Source: an uncultured bacterium
GTDB taxonomy: Bacteria > Bacteroidota > Bacteroidia > Bacteroidales > CAIXTV01
DNA: 44,141 nucleotides
Direction of reading: 5' to 3'
Assembly: GCA_903922465.1 (NCBI GenBank)
Contig: CAIXTV010000099.1
Span: 1 to 44,141 of the forward strand
The position numbers and the translations under genes were made by a program. The notes under the pieces are model-generated. The model had not been told where the DNA came from. It did not search any database and saw only the letters and a program-made list of their open reading frames with translations. This document shows positions 42,920 to 44,141 of this stretch, piece after piece. The first letter of the stretch is position 1. Each line of letters starts with the position of its first letter.

Positions 42920-43735
42920 TTAAGGTTCGTCGAATTGTTGTAAATATTCATCTAACAACTCTTTGAAATTTGTTTTTTTGTCGGAAGAATACCATAAATC
43001 GATTGTCTGACCTGAGTTTAAAACTGAGCCTTTTGTGAAGGCAGGGCTTTGTTTCGATACTCTTGCATGTGCAGTGTCGTTCCCATCTCTGAATATTTCT
43101 TCGCCAATATTAAGTCCTAGATCTGAAAGAATTTTATGTACTTCGCTTTGTTTTTTCCCAATTAATAAAGGAATATTCACCTTGGCATCGTTTGAGCCAC
43201 TGCTTAAAACCAATACAATGCTTGAACCTTTTTCGAGGCGGGTGTCGGGTTTAATTGACAAGCCTTTATACTTCTGAGCCAGCACTACATTTTTAAACTC
43301 GTTAGGGACATATTCGATGTTTTCGAGCTGCAGGCCAAACACTTCAAGCTGATTAATTGCCTGTCGTTGCGTAAGGTCTACTAAGTTAGGCATTAAAATA
43401 AATTCAGGAACTTGCGACACTATCGTGAGATAAATCGTTCGGTTTTTCTTAACCTTTGCGTTTGGAAGTGGGTCCTGATTCACTATGCTGCCTTTTGTTT
43501 TTTTAGGATCATGTATTGAATCAATAACAACGAACTGGAAATCTTTATATTGTTCTTTTCCACTTAAATCGTTAACTGATTGTCCTAAAATGTTGGGAAC
43601 CACCACGAAATTGCCATGACCGGTATAAAAACTCAATCCTTTTATCAAAAGGAAAAGAATGACTAAAGTTAGCCCTGTTGCTATAGCCAGGTGCTTGAAA
43701 AATACTTTCGAACTAATAAATTGCCAGAGATTCAT
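42920..43735 (-). CDS. Membrane-anchored PASTA-domain protein
   Basis: One transmembrane helix (residues ~15-35, ATGLTLVILFLLIKGLSFYT) is followed by three PASTA repeats: FVVVPNILGQSVNDL, then FILMPNLVDLTQRQAINQLE, then VNIPLLIGKKQSEVHKILSD. PASTA modules bind unlinked peptidoglycan stems in other systems. Here there is no kinase or penicillin-binding domain attached. A cell-wall or division role is inferred. It heads the minus-strand group with the T9SS protein and rluD. The 41-bp tandem array lies about 110 bp upstream of its start, a position where it could affect expression. Confidence 0.9.
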   Translation of the reverse strand: MNLWQFISSKVFFKHLAIATGLTLVILFLLIKGLSFYTGHGNFVVVPNILGQSVNDLSGKEQYKDFQFVVIDSIHDPKKTKGSIVNQDPLPNAKVKKNRTIYLTIVSQVPEFILMPNLVDLTQRQAINQLEVFGLQLENIEYVPNEFKNVVLAQKYKGLSIKPDTRLEKGSSIVLVLSSGSNDAKVNIPLLIGKKQSEVHKILSDLGLNIGEEIFRDGNDTAHARVSKQSPAFTKGSVLNSGQTIDLWYSSDKKTNFKELLDEYLQQFDEP

Positions 43736-44141
43736 GTGATAATATCCTATAAAAACTTCAACAAAGGTAGTCTTATTATGTGAATTTCAAAATTAGGCGG
43801 ATAATTCAACATAAGAATGCTGAGAATTAACACATAAACCCTTGTAGATGACAGGTGCAAGGAAAAGTCGACCGTTGTAGGTGAATTGATGTCCCGTGCA
43901 CGGATAAGTCGACCGAGGAAGGTGAATTGATGTCCCGTGCACGGATAGGTCGACCGAGGAAGGTGAATTGATGTCCCGTGCACGGATAGGTCGACCGAGG
44001 AAGATGAATTGATGTCCCGTGCACGGATAGGTCGACCGAGGAAGGTGAATTGATGTCCCGTGCACGGATAGGTCGACCGAGGAAGGTGAATTGATGTCCC
44101 GTGCACGGATAGGTCGACCGAGGAAGATGAATTGATGTCCC
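43736..44141. other. Intergenic region upstream of the PASTA gene, to window edge
   Basis: The first ~110 bp are AT-rich and should contain the PASTA operon promoter, though I cannot fix it. The rest is the 41-bp array. Open frames read from the array are a by-product of a stop-free unit and are not genes. Confidence 0.6.
43846..44141. repeat. 41-bp tandem repeat, over seven copies, running off the window
   Basis: One degenerate copy (from about 43846), then near-identical units starting at 43881, 43922, 43963, 44004, 44045 and 44086, and a partial one at 44127. Each unit contains the 10-bp palindrome CCGTGCACGG and the 8-bp palindrome GGTCGACC, four bases (ATA plus shared flank) apart. There is no variable spacer, so it is not a CRISPR array. 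The unit is much more GC-rich than its surroundings. Confidence 0.93.

Noticed and set aside
43747-44106. Overlapping minus-strand frames of 65-119 codons made of repeating HGTSIHLPRSTYP-like peptide
   Set aside because: They come from the 41-bp array, whose unit has no stops on that strand. Since 41 is not a multiple of 3, all three frames are open. There is no family-like sequence.

Overview
The window is an AT-rich stretch of chromosome from a Bacteroidota bacterium. Several independent signs support this: three exported proteins with type IX secretion (T9SS) C-terminal sorting domains, a PorD/DUF4835 gene, the long Rpb6-like omega subunit typical of the phylum, a DUF5916 outer-membrane protein, a bamD–rpoZ–coaBC–porD–recN–fabI run, and promoter elements of the TAnnTTTG type. 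Genus and species cannot be fixed from the sequence alone.

Layout. 1-473: no confident gene, but a 126-bp higher-order repeat made of a 33-bp palindrome plus an 8-bp-period array. 474-14056: core genes, namely rarA, a conserved Bacteroidota protein, an M23/LysM peptidase, the overlapping minus-strand set ribD–EamA exporter–YigZ/IMPACT protein–DUF5916 protein, prmC, a small protein, an ECF-type sigma factor and uvrA. 14236-14309: tRNA-Met(CAT). 14429-16138: a secreted subtilase. 16139-16849: gene-free, with a terminator hairpin and a 21-bp-period array. 16850-21840: a tiny membrane protein, miaA, a pRiA4b/IS1096-passenger-like gene, the CCA-adding enzyme and an OstA/LptA-like protein. 22067-24965: an accessory island with an XRE regulator, a second 21-bp-period array, a lineage-specific 203-aa protein, a RAYT transposase and a decayed PIN toxin-antitoxin pair. 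24998-32679: a nucleoside-gate membrane protein and mtgA, then the bamD–fabI run. 32680-37846: a second accessory island with a third 21-bp-period array, a 243-aa helical protein, a sodium-channel-like ion channel next to a stand-alone HSDR_N-type nuclease, an intact RelE-type pair and a broken MntA-HepT pair. The two toxin-antitoxin pairs lie between two copies of the same 33-bp palindrome found at the left edge. 37956-43735: a duplicated choice-of-anchor-L T9SS protein, then rluD, a T9SS protein and a PASTA protein on the minus strand. 43846-44141: a 41-bp tandem array running off the window.

How it fits together. The backbone handles DNA repair (rarA, uvrA, recN), translation (prmC, miaA, cca, tRNA-Met, rluD), envelope building (bamD, mtgA, OstA, M23, PASTA), cofactors (ribD, coaBC) and fatty acids (fabI). 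Accessory material sits in the gaps between these.

The most unusual signal is the repeat content. Three arrays unrelated in sequence share a 21-bp unit length, and two of the three lie in the same gap as a small lineage-specific protein. A dispersed 33-bp palindrome borders toxin-antitoxin genes and marks the point where hepT is cut off. The RAYT transposase carries GTAG-type REP-like hairpins inside its own reading frame. No complete insertion sequence, prophage, rRNA or CRISPR array was seen.
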